A stretch of 64,000 bases of DNA, taken from contig NZ_JACSKH010000001.1 in the NCBI RefSeq assembly GCF_018617485.1, forward strand, positions 806,001 through 870,000. The letters run 5' to 3'. The translations under genes were made by a program, and so were the position numbers. The notes beneath the pieces are model-generated. The model was not told where the DNA came from and did not search any database. It saw only the letters and a list, made by a program, of their open reading frames with translations. Source of the stretch: Exiguobacterium sp. s124 (GTDB lineage: Bacteria > Bacillota > Bacilli > Exiguobacteriales > Exiguobacteriaceae). Every line of letters starts with the position of its first letter. The first letter of the stretch is position 1. Below, in pieces: positions 52,701 to 62,670 of this stretch.

Positions 52701-52928
52701 GATCGTTTCCCTGAACTCGAAGAATGGATTCAGCGCGCTCAAGGAGACGTTCCGGTCATCTGTCGATTCACAGACTCGAAAGAAGTGAAACAATTGGCAT
52801 CTGCTTTTTCAATCAATCCGAGCGAGGAATATGTGGCAGTAGCGAAGAAACGATTTGGGGAAGAAAATGTCATCTTAAAACGAATCGATATGAAAATGGT
52901 TGGTCCAGAAACTAGTACCAAGTCCTAA
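49761..52928 (+). CDS. dnaE: DNA polymerase III alpha subunit DnaE
   Basis: Error-prone C-family polymerase that extends RNA primers before PolC takes over. The 1055 residues include the PHP domain (1-about 230), polymerase palm with the catalytic triad region GPGRGSAAGSLV and PDIDLDFED (about 345-365), thumb and fingers (GYGFNRSHAVAYSL), and an OB fold near the C terminus (about 900-990). It is shorter than B. subtilis DnaE (1115). The PHP metal site is lost: HLNVRT replaces HxHxH and ADDAF the usual DH. The start at 49761 follows AGAGGAGG. Confidence 0.96.
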   Translation: MIHLNVRTAYSLLQSTIRLEQYVMQMTERGSRAVAIADDAFYGVPSFLTYCKRYEVKPLIGLRTVLRLDGLDVSVLAYASNETELKEQYRIIKTGGIDGRTTMPLIVLPENWKASDPVHRRRLYHQLLSFVDEDRLWLGLPAPQTTEQVQLLKQLRLMKEELDVQLIPVPETRYMRPEDVEGFRAISAIREGDVMSEEDVRQKGLHVRLPSEMNDWFTAEELAELERFETMIQLDHLPQAEGAIPELPDADQKLKRLVGERLKMMELMKEPYIDRAKFELDVIAKTGFSSYFLIVEDIIRFARESGIEVGPGRGSAAGSLVSFALHITEVDPVRYGLLFERFLNPERVSMPDIDLDFEDERREEVVSYVLSKYGEAHAAQIGTLATFGAKAAIRDVARALGMTLEEGQAASKQVKSGGLDELMANPKQMKWFAGSQKRQQLIRIAKQLEGLPRQSSVHAAGIVLSRQPIEEVTPLQPELDEHVTQYNMKDLEEIGLLKIDLLGLRNLSRLRQMEELVRETDAMFSLKTIPLHDARTYRLLARGDTDGIFQFESSGMKQALRQVKPTEFEDIVVTMSLYRPGPMQFIETYAKRKHGMPYQPIHPDVEEIMKSTYGVLVYQEQVMRLLRKLGGYSYAEADLIRRAIAKKDTSTIERERERFLRQSEGNDRDVLSQIFSWIEKFAGYGFNRSHAVAYSLISYRLAYVKAHYPRVFHVVTSEKTSQLVRLLRKDKIPVYPPDVLHGHTEATLEGPGVRLGLKAIQGLTKRDVERLVELNGQLKDVRTLQEAMEWKNKDQLKLRRLLGAGALDRMYHGDRTSAFEAVERLREEAGTHFLPDELSSLGLKQKKAKEPNWSEEEREALGTWVVHSPLTTIPDVGIEPSTIEDVMNGTDGYLVVYVDDVRTFMTKKQERMGVMMVDDGVTQEEVVVFPRTFAQFGRSLYVGNILLLEVHSNERDGRKQLIVERVRPLHGQALFVRLTLDRFPELEEWIQRAQGDVPVICRFTDSKEVKQLASAFSINPSEEYVAVAKKRFGEENVILKRIDMKMVGPETSTKS

Positions 52929-53005
52929 AAAGTGATATAATCGCACTAATTGGTCTGACCACTTAAGTATGATAAGTGATCCAAAAAAGGGAGTTGAACG
53001 GTCAG

Positions 53006-53560
53006 ATGCATGAAAAACACGCATCCTCATTTCACGAAAATATTTCAAAGATACGAAAATTAATTGTCCAATCTTCATTGGTTCCAGGAGATCGCCTTCC
53101 ATCCGAACGTGAACTTGCTGAAACACTATCGATTAGTCGTGCTTCTGTCCGGGAGGCGTTACGCGCGTTGAGCTTCTTAGGGATTGTCGAGACAAGGCGC
53201 GGTGGCGGCACCTTCTTATGTGAACAAGACCGACATCGCTACATCGAAATCCTGTCGGAGTTTATTGTGACGAAACAGACGAAAGCGACCGATATCGTCG
53301 AGATGCTCAAATTGTTAGAGCGTATGGCGTTTTCAGAAATCAAACCGACAGATGAGCGATTGACTCAATTAGAGGCAGTGATTGAAGATGATCGAACGTT
53401 TCGACAGCGACTCATTTTTCAATTGGAGAATGACTTGTTCATTCGGATTTGGAGCGAAGTGAACCGATTTTTTGAAGGGCTGGATGTTGGGGATTTATAT
53501 ACGCTCGATGAACGGAAGCGTTTTGTCGAGACGTGGCGTGGAATGGGGATGCCGGAATGA
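53006..53560 (+). CDS. GntR/FadR-type transcriptional regulator
   Basis: Winged helix of the GntR family (about 10-75; [25 protein letters not shown], as [11 protein letters not shown] and [16 protein letters not shown]) followed by a short C-terminal region of about 110 residues, smaller than the usual FCD domain. It lies directly before accDA with a 14-base gap, as in related Bacillales, suggesting control of fatty acid precursor genes. The start at 53006 is 12 bases from AAAGGGAG; a TTG at 52994 abuts that site. Confidence 0.88.
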   Translation: MHEKHASSFHENISKIRKLIVQSSLVPGDRLPSERELAETLSISRASVREALRALSFLGIVETRRGGGTFLCEQDRHRYIEILSEFIVTKQTKATDIVEMLKLLERMAFSEIKPTDERLTQLEAVIEDDRTFRQRLIFQLENDLFIRIWSEVNRFFEGLDVGDLYTLDERKRFVETWRGMGMPE

Positions 53561-53574
53561 ACGAGGGGGAAGCG

Positions 53575-54429
53575 ATGACTGCTTTTTTCAAGAAACCAAA
53601 ACGATATATGCCATTGCGTCAAAGAGAGCCAAAAATTGACGCACCACAGGGATTAATGACGAAATGTCCATCTTGTAAATATATGCATTATACAAAACAG
53701 TTGAACGAAAACCATAAAGTGTGTGACTGTGGCTACCATTTTCCACTTCATGCTCAGGAGCGTATTGACATGCTTGTCGATGAAGGGTCATTTGAACGTT
53801 TTGCCGGACCTTCCGTCAAAGCGAATCCGCTCGACTTCCCTGACTATGAAGAAAAGTTGAGTAAAGACCGCGAGCGAACAGGAATTGAAGAGGCGGTCGT
53901 TTGTGGAAAGGCGACTATCGATGGACTACCACTCGTCGTTTGTGTGATGGATGCTCGATTCCGAATGGGATCGATGGGCGCTTACGTAGGAGAAGCGATT
54001 GCTTCTGCTGTCCGCCGAGCGACGTCACTTCGTCTACCGGTCGTCTTATTCACCGCATCAGGTGGCGCACGGATGCAAGAAGGGATGGTCAGCTTAATGC
54101 AGATGGCGAACACGTCGATCGCATTAAAAGAACACGATGAAGCTGGGCTTCTCTATATCGCCTACTTGACGCATCCGACGACAGGTGGAGTTTCAGCAAG
54201 TTTTGCGATGCTCGGTGACTTAAACGTCGCGGAACCGGGTGCGCTAATTGGATTTGCCGGAAGACGAATCATTGAACAGACGATTCGAGAAAAACTTCCG
54301 GAAAACTTCCAGACAGCAGAGTTCTTACTCGAGTCTGGCCAATTGGATGCGGTCATCCATCGTGAACAGATGCGTTCGTTCTTGAAGAAAATGATCGGAT
54401 TACACGATGGGGGTGTTCATCATGTTTGA
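53575..54429 (+). CDS. accD: Acetyl-CoA carboxylase carboxyltransferase beta subunit
   Basis: With AccA transfers carboxyl from biotin-carrier to acetyl-CoA, making malonyl-CoA. The 284 residues start with a zinc ribbon whose ligands are C31, C34, C50 and C52: the second pair is CDC rather than the usual CxxC. The crotonase-like core follows (about 90-280; [35 protein letters not shown]). AGGGGGA precedes the start by 4-5 bases. The 3' end overlaps accA by 8 bases. Confidence 0.95.
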   Translation: MTAFFKKPKRYMPLRQREPKIDAPQGLMTKCPSCKYMHYTKQLNENHKVCDCGYHFPLHAQERIDMLVDEGSFERFAGPSVKANPLDFPDYEEKLSKDRERTGIEEAVVCGKATIDGLPLVVCVMDARFRMGSMGAYVGEAIASAVRRATSLRLPVVLFTASGGARMQEGMVSLMQMANTSIALKEHDEAGLLYIAYLTHPTTGGVSASFAMLGDLNVAEPGALIGFAGRRIIEQTIREKLPENFQTAEFLLESGQLDAVIHREQMRSFLKKMIGLHDGGVHHV

Positions 54430-55357
54430 CCCAATCAAAGAAGTGACCGAACAATTAAATAAATTGCGTGAAACAGCCGAAACAAAAGGGATTGATCTAT
54501 CACGTGAGATCCGTCACCTTGAGTTGAAGCTCGACCGATTAGAAAAAGATATTTATGGGAATATGAAACCGTGGGACCGCGTACAATTGGCGCGAAACCC
54601 GAAACGCCCGACAACACTCGATTACATTCATCATATGTTCCCAGATTTCATGGAACTCCATGGCGATCGACACGGATATGATGATGCGGCGATTGTATCG
54701 GGACTTGCGACATTTGAAGGGGTTCCGGTGACCATCATCGGACATCAGCGTGGTCGAAATACGAAAGAGAACATGAAGCGAAATTTTGGGATGCCACACC
54801 CGGAGGGATACCGAAAAGCATTGCGTTTCATGAAGCAGGCTGAGAAGTTTAACCGTCCAATTTTGACATTCATTGACACGAAAGGGGCTTATCCAGGGAA
54901 AGCCGCTGAGGAGAGAGGTCAAAGTGAAGCGATTGCTCGAAACTTGTTTGAGATGGCGACATTAAAAGTACCGATTGTATCTGTCGTCATCGGAGAAGGC
55001 GGTTCTGGTGGCGCGCTAGGAATTGGTGTTTGCGACCGATTATTGATGCTTGAGAATAGTACGTACTCGGTCATCTCTCCAGAAGGTGCAGCGGCACTTT
55101 TGTGGAAGGACGCCAAACAAGCAGAACGCGCAGCAGAAACGATGAAAATTACGGCACAAGATTTGTTCAACCTAGGGATTGTGGATGAAGTTGTAGGGGA
55201 AGTATATGGCGGTGCTCACGTTGATGTCTCATTACAGTCATCACTCTTGAAACCTGTATTACTACAGCATATGAACGAGTTGCTCGATCTGTCGACTTCT
55301 CAGCTCATTCAAGGACGTGCGACCAAATATCATCAAATTGGCACAATTAGTGAGTGA
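54422..55357 (+). CDS. accA: Acetyl-CoA carboxylase carboxyltransferase alpha subunit
   Basis: Partner of AccD. 311 residues: N-terminal helical hairpin (LRHLE-type [13 protein letters not shown]), then the biotin-binding crotonase fold with [35 protein letters not shown], and [14 protein letters not shown] (about 185-198). The start at 54422 has GGGGGTG 6 bases upstream and overlaps accD, showing translational coupling for equal subunits. Its stop overlaps a cre-like element. Confidence 0.97.
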   Translation: MFDPIKEVTEQLNKLRETAETKGIDLSREIRHLELKLDRLEKDIYGNMKPWDRVQLARNPKRPTTLDYIHHMFPDFMELHGDRHGYDDAAIVSGLATFEGVPVTIIGHQRGRNTKENMKRNFGMPHPEGYRKALRFMKQAEKFNRPILTFIDTKGAYPGKAAEERGQSEAIARNLFEMATLKVPIVSVVIGEGGSGGALGIGVCDRLLMLENSTYSVISPEGAAALLWKDAKQAERAAETMKITAQDLFNLGIVDEVVGEVYGGAHVDVSLQSSLLKPVLLQHMNELLDLSTSQLIQGRATKYHQIGTISE

Positions 55358-55368
55358 AAACGGTAACA
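55355..55368 (+). promoter_or_regulatory. cre-like CcpA site upstream of pfkA
   Basis: TGAAAACGGTAACA matches the cre consensus TGWAARCGYTWWCA at 13 of 14 positions. It starts on the accA stop codon, about 150 bases before pfkA. CcpA activation of glycolytic operons from an upstream cre is known in related bacteria, so a similar role for pfkA-pyk is plausible. The remaining gap to 55517 shows no clear promoter; TTGTAA-18-TATTTT near 55450-55480 is the best. Confidence 0.65.
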
Positions 55369-55505
55369 ATGGCTTTGAATATAGCATTATTCATTCATCA
55401 AGTGACTGCTTTATGAGATACCCTATGCATTTTTTTCACATACTTGTGTTGTAAAACAAAGGTCAGACATGGTATTTTATTTTCAGATTTCGTTAAAACA
55501 CATAA

Positions 55506-56486
<981 letters not shown>

Positions 56487-56499
56487 ACGAAGTAAGTTT

Positions 56500-56538
56500 G
56501 CAGAGACGGGATCAGGTCTACGGCCCCCCGTTTTCTGC
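56500..56538 (+). other. Intergenic hairpin between pfkA and pyk
   Basis: GCAGA-G-ACGGG pairs with CCCGT-TT-TCTGC. No T run follows, so it is more likely a processing or stability element than a terminator. Confidence 0.5.
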
Positions 56539-56577
56539 ATGTAAGTTGCACTATATCCCCTAGGAGGTTTTTATATT

Positions 56578-58320
56578 ATGCGTAGAACGAAAATTGTATG
56601 TACGATTGGACCGGCTTCTGAGAAGCGTCTTCCTGAAATGATTGAAGCTGGAATGAACGTTGCCCGTCTCAACTTCTCACACGGTGACTATGAAGAGCAT
56701 GGCGCACGTATCCGTGACATCCGTGAAGCGGCGAAAGCAGCTGGAAAAGTAGTCACAGTACTTCTTGACACGAAAGGTCCAGAAATCCGTACACATACGT
56801 TTGAAGATGGAAAAGCTCTTCTTGAAAAAGGGAAAGAAGTTACAATCGTTTCAAGCGAAGAAATCGTTGGAACGAAAGATCGTTTCTCTGTGACGTATGA
56901 AGGTCTTTACGAAGATGTAGAAGTCGGTTCACACATCATGCTCGACGACGGTCTCATCGGACTCCGTGTCGTGGAGAAACTTCCGAACCGCGACCTCCGT
57001 TGTGTGATTGAAAACGAAGGAATCATCAAGACGAAGAAAGGTGTTAACTTGCCAAACGTCAAGGTAAACCTTCCTGCCCTCACAGACAAAGATATCGCAG
57101 ACATCGAGTTCGGTATCTCGCAAGACATCGACGTCATCGCAGCATCATTCGTACGTCGTGCGTCTGACGTGGTAGAAATTCGTCAATTGCTTGAAAAGCA
57201 CAACGCGTCACACATCAAAATCTATCCGAAAATCGAGAACCAAGAAGGTGTGGATAACATCGAAGAAATCTTGGCGATTTCTGACGGCTTGATGGTTGCC
57301 CGTGGTGACCTCGGTATCGAGATCCCGACAGAAGAAGTCACACCTGTTCAAAAAGAACTCATCAAGAAGTGTAATGACCTCGGTAAGCCAGTCATCACTG
57401 CAACCCAAATGCTCGATTCGATGCAACGTAACCCACGTCCGACACGTGCGGAAGCATCTGACGTAGCGAACGCTATCTTGGACGGAACAGATGCAGTCAT
57501 GCTTTCTGGTGAGACAGCAGCAGGGGACTACCCAATCGAGTCAGTTCAAATGCAAGCTGCTATCGCAGAGCGTACAGAGCGCATGCTCGACTATAAGAAC
57601 TTGTTGAAAGATCGTCAGAAGCGCAGTGAGCATACGGTAACGGATGCAATCTCACAAGCGGTTGCCCACACAGCAATCAACTTGAACGCCAAAGCGATCT
57701 TGACACCAACACAATCAGGATACACAGCGGCTCGTACTGCAAAATACCGTCCGGAAGCGAACATCATCGCGGTCACTGAATCTGAGCGCGTTGCACGTCA
57801 ATTGAACCTCGTTTGGGGTGTATACCCGATCGTTGCTGAGACGATGCCGAACAACACGGATGAAATGTTGGTTCAAGCATCTGAAGCAGCTCGTCATGCT
57901 GGATTCGTCACTGACGGTGACCTCGTTGTCATCTCGGCTGGTATTCCTGCAGCGACAGCTGGTACGACGAACATGATGAAAGTTCATATCGTCGGTCACG
58001 CTCTCGCGGACGGACGTGGAATCGGCGAGCGCGGTGTCGTCGGAGAAGTCGTTGTCGCGAAAAATGCGGAAGAAGCAAACGCAAAAGCGAAAGACGGCAT
58101 GATTCTCGTGGCACCATTCACAGATAAAGAAATGATGCCTGCTATCGAAAAAGCGGCTGGAATCATCACTGAAGACGGTGGATTAACGAGCCATGCTGGA
58201 ATCGTTGGACCATCACTTCGTAAGCCAGTCATCGTAGGTGTGGATGCAGCTACAACTTCACTTCGTGACGGTCAGATGATTTCAATCGACCCGCTCACAG
58301 GTAAAATCTACAACGCATAA
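56578..58320 (+). CDS. pyk: Pyruvate kinase with C-terminal PEP-utiliser-like extension
   Basis: Converts PEP and ADP to pyruvate and ATP. Residues 1-about 470 form the kinase: [23 protein letters not shown], the signature [13 protein letters not shown] (about 217-229) and [10 protein letters not shown], and TATQMLDSM. Residues about 490-580 form the extra domain typical of Bacillus pyruvate kinases, with the PEP-utiliser-like [11 protein letters not shown] (about 541-551) whose His is retained. AGGAGGT is the ribosome site. Confidence 0.97.
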   Translation: MRRTKIVCTIGPASEKRLPEMIEAGMNVARLNFSHGDYEEHGARIRDIREAAKAAGKVVTVLLDTKGPEIRTHTFEDGKALLEKGKEVTIVSSEEIVGTKDRFSVTYEGLYEDVEVGSHIMLDDGLIGLRVVEKLPNRDLRCVIENEGIIKTKKGVNLPNVKVNLPALTDKDIADIEFGISQDIDVIAASFVRRASDVVEIRQLLEKHNASHIKIYPKIENQEGVDNIEEILAISDGLMVARGDLGIEIPTEEVTPVQKELIKKCNDLGKPVITATQMLDSMQRNPRPTRAEASDVANAILDGTDAVMLSGETAAGDYPIESVQMQAAIAERTERMLDYKNLLKDRQKRSEHTVTDAISQAVAHTAINLNAKAILTPTQSGYTAARTAKYRPEANIIAVTESERVARQLNLVWGVYPIVAETMPNNTDEMLVQASEAARHAGFVTDGDLVVISAGIPAATAGTTNMMKVHIVGHALADGRGIGERGVVGEVVVAKNAEEANAKAKDGMILVAPFTDKEMMPAIEKAAGIITEDGGLTSHAGIVGPSLRKPVIVGVDAATTSLRDGQMISIDPLTGKIYNA

Positions 58321-58333
58321 TTGAACGACAATC

Positions 58334-58365
58334 GAACCGGCCTTCTTCAAAGGTCGGTTCTTTTT
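58334..58365 (+). terminator. Terminator of pfkA-pyk
   Basis: GAACCG-G-CCTT pairs with AAGG-T-CGGTTC, loop CTTCA, T run. Confidence 0.88.
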
Positions 58366-58387
58366 CCGTTCGAAGAAAGGAACACGT

Positions 58388-58852
58388 ATGAGTGCCTATT
58401 TATTTTTAATCTTATTAGTACTAATTGGCGTGATTGCACAAAACCAGTCAATTATTATTGCCAGTAGTGCGCTACTCATTATAAAAGCGCTTGGATTTGG
58501 CGATCAGTTATTTCCGACACTCGCAGCAAAAGGAATCAGCTGGGGTGTGACGATTATTACAATCGCCGTCCTCGTTCCGATTGCGACTGGTGATATCGGA
58601 TTTAAAGAATTGTGGAATAGTATTCGTGGTCCTGTTGGCATAGTCGCATTTGGTTCAGGAATCTTTGTAGCTTTAGCTGCAGCACAAGGAGTTCAGTTGA
58701 TGCGCGTGGACCCGGTCGTCACGACGGCGCTACTCGCAGGTACGATTCTAGCGGTCGGATTCATGAAAGGTGTACCTGTGGGTCCGTTAATCGGTGCTGG
58801 AATTGCAGCCTTGATTTTAGGTGGATATCAAGTCGTTGAAAAATGGTTTTGA
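58388..58852 (+). CDS. ytwI: DUF441 membrane protein YtwI
   Basis: A 154-residue polytopic protein with four hydrophobic segments (about 4-30, 50-68, 83-100 and 113-146) and the family pattern GDIGFKEL between the second and third. DUF441 proteins have no known function. Position between pyk and citZ matches B. subtilis ytwI, though fxsA and ytvI are absent. GAAAGGA site before the ATG. Confidence 0.9.
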   Translation: MSAYLFLILLVLIGVIAQNQSIIIASSALLIIKALGFGDQLFPTLAAKGISWGVTIITIAVLVPIATGDIGFKELWNSIRGPVGIVAFGSGIFVALAAAQGVQLMRVDPVVTTALLAGTILAVGFMKGVPVGPLIGAGIAALILGGYQVVEKWF

Positions 58853-58866
58853 TATTTTCTGACAAC

Positions 58867-58880
58867 TGAAGCCGCTTACA
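58867..58880 (+). promoter_or_regulatory. cre-like element upstream of citZ
   Basis: TGAAGCCGCTTACA: 12 of 14 matches to the cre consensus, 8 bases before the citZ -35 box. CcpA control of citZ is established in B. subtilis; here the site lies upstream rather than downstream of the start. Confidence 0.5.
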
Positions 58881-58888
58881 TTTCTTTT

Positions 58889-58916
58889 TTGCAATAAATT
58901 GTTTATACTATATAAA
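58889..58916 (+). promoter_or_regulatory. Promoter of citZ-icd-mdh
   Basis: TTGCAA (58889-58894), 16-base spacer, TATAAA (58911-58916). Confidence 0.6.
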
Positions 58917-59037
58917 GGACAGGGTAAACGGAGACTGGGTGAATGCAGGGGAAAAGCCCGTCCCGTATCCTTATTCCCTACACATAGACTGTTTTTACGG
59001 TCGACCACTTTCAAACAAGACTGAGGGGGAGTTATGA
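58917..59037 (+). other. Structured 5' leader of citZ
   Basis: About 115-120 bases of leader. GGAC-A-GGG (58917-58924) can pair with CCCGTCC (58957-58963), an inner GGGG/CCC hairpin sits in the loop (58948-58959 region), and GACTG/CGGTC forms a second stem near 58988-59004. GAGGGGGAG at 59022-59030 is the ribosome site. No known riboswitch was recognised. Confidence 0.5.
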
Positions 59038-60150
59038 ATGTCAACGACAAAAGGGTTAGAAGGTATTGTGGCAGCAGCCTCAAAAGTCAGCTCAATTATT
59101 GACGGACAATTGACTTATGGAGGATACACCATTGATGATTTAGCGGACCATGCCACATTTGAAGAAGTTGTATTTTTATTGTGGAATGACCGCTTACCAA
59201 ATGCAGAAGAATTGAAATCGCTTTCGGAGGCACTCGTTAAAGAAGCGACGTTGCCAGAAGAAGTGATTGATACGTTAGCACGTGCACCAAAATCAGCCAA
59301 TGCAATGGCGACGATTCGCACGGCGCTCTCGCAGCTTGCTCTCTATGATGAAGAATCTGAAGATATGAGTGACGAGGCAAACATGCGTAAAGCAATCCGT
59401 CTTCAAGCTCAAGTTGCTACAATCGTGACGGCATTCGCGCGTCTTCGTAAAGGAGAGCAACCTGTTGCGCCGAAGCCAGGTCTCTCTTATGCAGCAAACT
59501 TCTTATACATGTTGAATGGTGAGGAACCAAGCGAAGTCGCAGAAAAGACAATCGATAAGGCGCTCATCCTCCATGCAGACCATGAGTTGAACGCTTCGAC
59601 GTTCACAGCGCGTGTCTGTGTGGCGACGCTCTCTGATATGTATTCTGGTGTGACGGCAGCGATGGGAGCACTCAAAGGGCCACTTCACGGTGGTGCGAAC
59701 GAAGCAGTTATGAAAATGCTCCATGAAATCGACACGGTCGACCGCGTCGAAGAATATGTACGTGGCAAATTCGAACGCAAAGAGAAAATCATGGGCTTTG
59801 GTCACCGCGTCTATAAGGACGGCGACCCACGTGCGAAACACTTGAAAGAAATGAGTCGTCAGTTGACTGCTCAAATCGGCGAGCCGAAATGGTATGAGAT
59901 GTCAGAGAAAATCGATCATCTCGTCGAGACGGAAAAAGGATTGAAACCAAATGTCGACTTTTACTCGGCATCAACATACTATGCGCTCGGTCTTGAAGAA
60001 GACCTCTTCACACCAATTTTCGCCGTATCACGGATGTCTGGCTGGATCGCGCACATTCTCGAGCAATATGCGGACAACCGTTTGATTCGTCCACGCGCGG
60101 AATATGTCGGTGAAACAAGCCGTAAATATGTTCCTGTGAGCGAACGTTAA
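59038..60150 (+). CDS. citZ: Citrate synthase
   Basis: Condenses oxaloacetate and acetyl-CoA. 370 residues, the short Gram-positive type. Catalytic residues lie in LHADHELNAST (His, about 180), FGHRVYKDGDPRA (His, about 255) and the late Asp of NVDFYSASTYY (about 306). First gene of the citZ-icd-mdh cluster. Confidence 0.97.
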   Translation: MSTTKGLEGIVAAASKVSSIIDGQLTYGGYTIDDLADHATFEEVVFLLWNDRLPNAEELKSLSEALVKEATLPEEVIDTLARAPKSANAMATIRTALSQLALYDEESEDMSDEANMRKAIRLQAQVATIVTAFARLRKGEQPVAPKPGLSYAANFLYMLNGEEPSEVAEKTIDKALILHADHELNASTFTARVCVATLSDMYSGVTAAMGALKGPLHGGANEAVMKMLHEIDTVDRVEEYVRGKFERKEKIMGFGHRVYKDGDPRAKHLKEMSRQLTAQIGEPKWYEMSEKIDHLVETEKGLKPNVDFYSASTYYALGLEEDLFTPIFAVSRMSGWIAHILEQYADNRLIRPRAEYVGETSRKYVPVSER

Positions 60151-60195
60151 TTCGAGACACATTTTAGACAAAAGTTTGGTAAACTAACAAGTGAC

Positions 60196-60221
60196 GTAGG
60201 TCGGCGTACGCGTCGACCTAC
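60196..60221 (+). other. Intercistronic hairpin between citZ and icd
   Basis: GTAGGTCG-GCG pairs with CGC and CGACCTAC around a TA turn, one 2-base bulge. No T run, so likely an RNA-stability or processing element. Confidence 0.65.
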
Positions 60222-60246
60222 AGTAATGTACTTAGGGGGATTCATT

Positions 60247-61518
60247 ATGTTGACACAAGGACAAAAAATTACAGTTGAAAACGGTGTATTGAACGTACCA
60301 AACGTTCCGACGGTGCCATTTATTATCGGTGACGGCACAGGACCTGATATTTGGAATGCGGCTGTTCGTGTATTTGACGCTGCGGTTGAAAAAGCATACG
60401 GCGGCGAAAAGAAAATCGAATGGATGGAAGTATACGCTGGTGAGAAAGCTTATAACGAAAAAGGTGAGTGGCTCCCGGCAGAAACACTCGATCAAATTCG
60501 TGAGTACTTGATTGCCATCAAAGGACCGCTTACGACACCGGTCGGTGGTGGAATCCGTTCATTGAACGTTGCACTTCGTCAAGAGCTCGACTTATACACA
60601 TGCCTTCGCCCAGTTCGTTACTTCACAGGTGTTCCATCACCAGTAAAACGTCCTGAAGACACAGACATGGTCATCTTCCGTGAGAATACAGAAGATATCT
60701 ATGCAGGAATTGAGTACGCTTCAGGAAGCGACGAAGTGAAAAAACTCATCAAATTCTTGCAAGATGAGATGAACGTGAACAAGATTCGTTTCCCAGAGAC
60801 TTCAGGAATCGGCATCAAGCCAGTTTCTTCTGAAGGAACTGAGCGTCTTGTCCGTGCTGCAATTGAGTACGCAATTGATAACAACCGTAAATCGGTCACG
60901 CTCGTACACAAAGGGAATATCATGAAATACACAGAAGGTGCATTCAAAAACTGGGGTTATGCACTTGCTGAAGCGGAATACGGCGACAAAGTGTTCACAT
61001 GGGCACAATACGATCGCATCAAAGATGAGTCTGGTGAAGCAGCTGCGAACGAAGCTCAGTCGAAAGCTGAAGCTGAAGGCAAAATCATCGTCAAAGATTC
61101 AATCGCTGATATCTTCCTCCAGCAAATCTTGACTCGTCCACGTGAGTTCGATGTCGTTGCGACAATGAACTTGAACGGTGACTACATCTCAGACGCACTT
61201 GCTGCACAAGTAGGTGGAATCGGCATTGCACCTGGTGCGAACATCAACTACATCACAGGACATGCAATCTTCGAAGCGACACACGGTACAGCTCCGAAAT
61301 ATGCTGGTCTTGATAAAGTAAACCCATCTTCAGTCATCCTTTCAGGTGAGATGATGCTTCGTCACATGAACTGGAACGAAGCGGCTGACCTCATTATCAA
61401 CTCGATGGAGAAGTCAATCGCTTCGAAAGTTGTCACTTATGACTTCGCACGTCTCATGGACGGCGCAACAGAAGTGAAGTGCTCTGAATTTGCGGATGAA
61501 TTGATCAAAAATATGTAA
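60247..61518 (+). CDS. icd: Isocitrate dehydrogenase (NADP type)
   Basis: Oxidative decarboxylation of isocitrate to 2-oxoglutarate. 423 residues with [11 protein letters not shown], the isocitrate site [18 protein letters not shown] (Ser and Arg), [14 protein letters not shown], and the dinucleotide-binding region [12 protein letters not shown] (about 340-351). The start at 60247 is 7-10 bases from GGGGGA; the TTG/ATG further upstream lies within that site. Second gene of the operon. Confidence 0.97.
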   Translation: MLTQGQKITVENGVLNVPNVPTVPFIIGDGTGPDIWNAAVRVFDAAVEKAYGGEKKIEWMEVYAGEKAYNEKGEWLPAETLDQIREYLIAIKGPLTTPVGGGIRSLNVALRQELDLYTCLRPVRYFTGVPSPVKRPEDTDMVIFRENTEDIYAGIEYASGSDEVKKLIKFLQDEMNVNKIRFPETSGIGIKPVSSEGTERLVRAAIEYAIDNNRKSVTLVHKGNIMKYTEGAFKNWGYALAEAEYGDKVFTWAQYDRIKDESGEAAANEAQSKAEAEGKIIVKDSIADIFLQQILTRPREFDVVATMNLNGDYISDALAAQVGGIGIAPGANINYITGHAIFEATHGTAPKYAGLDKVNPSSVILSGEMMLRHMNWNEAADLIINSMEKSIASKVVTYDFARLMDGATEVKCSEFADELIKNM

Positions 61519-61555
61519 GTCATACGAATAAGTCGCCAATTGAGGGGGAGAGCTC

Positions 61556-62488
61556 ATGATTCGTCGTAACAAAATTTCTGTAATTGGAAGTGGCTTCACC
61601 GGTGCAACTACTGCACTGTATCTGGCTCAACGTGAGCTAGGGGATGTCGTCCTACTCGATATGGAAGAAAAAGTTGGACCGACGAAAGGGAAAGCGCTCG
61701 ACATGCAAGAAGCAGCACCAATCCAAGGGTTTGACGCTTGGATTACCGGAACATCAGATTACGCAGATACGGCTGATTCGGATATCGTCGTCATCACTGC
61801 GGGAATCGCGCGTAAGCCTGGAATGAGTCGAGATGATCTTGTTGCGACGAACGCGAACGTGATGCGTTCCGTCGTCAAAGAAATCGCTCGCTATTCGCCG
61901 GAAGCGATTTTGATTGTCTTGACGAACCCGGTAGATGCGATGACCTATGCGGCGTTCAAAGAATCGGGTTTCCCGAAAGAACGCGTCATCGGGCAATCTG
62001 GTGTACTGGATACGGCTCGTTTCCGGACGTTTGTCGCACAAGAATTAAACGTTTCCGTCAAAGATGTATCTGGATTCGTTCTTGGTGGACATGGCGACGA
62101 TATGGTGCCTCTCGTGCGTTATTCATACGCCGGTGGCATCCCGCTTGAGAAACTCATACCACATGAGCGAATCGAGCAAATCGTCGAGCGGACACGAAAA
62201 GGTGGCGGTGAAATCGTCCAACTTTTAGGTGATGGATCAGCGTATTATGCGCCAGCTGCTGCAATCGTAGAAATGGCTGAGGCGATTTTAAAGGATCAAC
62301 GTCGAATCTTACCTGCTATTGCTTACTTAGAAGGCGAGTATGGATTTAACGATTTGTATCTAGGCGTTCCGACCATTCTTGGAAAACATGGCATTGAGCA
62401 AGTACTCGAGCTCGATTTGACGGATGAAGAGAAAGCGGCGCTTTCGCGATCTGCAGACTCTGTTCGCTCCGTATTGGGCGTCTTATAA
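61556..62488 (+). CDS. mdh: Malate dehydrogenase (LDH-like type 3)
   Basis: Interconverts malate and oxaloacetate with NAD. 310 residues: Rossmann [14 protein letters not shown] (about 7-20), substrate loop [13 protein letters not shown] with the Arg-rich mobile loop (about 81-93), LTNPVDAMT, and the catalytic His in [11 protein letters not shown] (about 176-186). GAGGGGG is the ribosome site. Last gene of citZ-icd-mdh. Confidence 0.97.
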   Translation: MIRRNKISVIGSGFTGATTALYLAQRELGDVVLLDMEEKVGPTKGKALDMQEAAPIQGFDAWITGTSDYADTADSDIVVITAGIARKPGMSRDDLVATNANVMRSVVKEIARYSPEAILIVLTNPVDAMTYAAFKESGFPKERVIGQSGVLDTARFRTFVAQELNVSVKDVSGFVLGGHGDDMVPLVRYSYAGGIPLEKLIPHERIEQIVERTRKGGGEIVQLLGDGSAYYAPAAAIVEMAEAILKDQRRILPAIAYLEGEYGFNDLYLGVPTILGKHGIEQVLELDLTDEEKAALSRSADSVRSVLGVL

Positions 62489-62490
62489 GT

Positions 62491-62529
62491 AAAAGTGCTT
62501 CCTGCAATCTTGTGGGAAGCACTTTTTTT
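62491..62529 (+). terminator. Terminator of citZ-icd-mdh
   Basis: Perfect 12-bp stem AAAAGTGCTTCC / GGAAGCACTTTT, 12-base loop, T run. Confidence 0.93.
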
Positions 62530-62670
62530 GCGGTTTCCATCTTGTGGGGCGTGCTACACTAAAAGTGGATTTGTTTTGTTTTTGTAAAGATTTGCTTTGA
62601 GGTTGGTCGTTTCAAGCTTTGATTTGTAAAATAGAGAGTGACATTTGATGGATCAAGAGGAGGAAGTAGT

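Noticed and set aside
62583-62630. TGTAAA elements upstream of phoP as Pho boxes
   Set aside because: Two copies 42 bases apart; Pho boxes need about 11-base periodicity and several copies.
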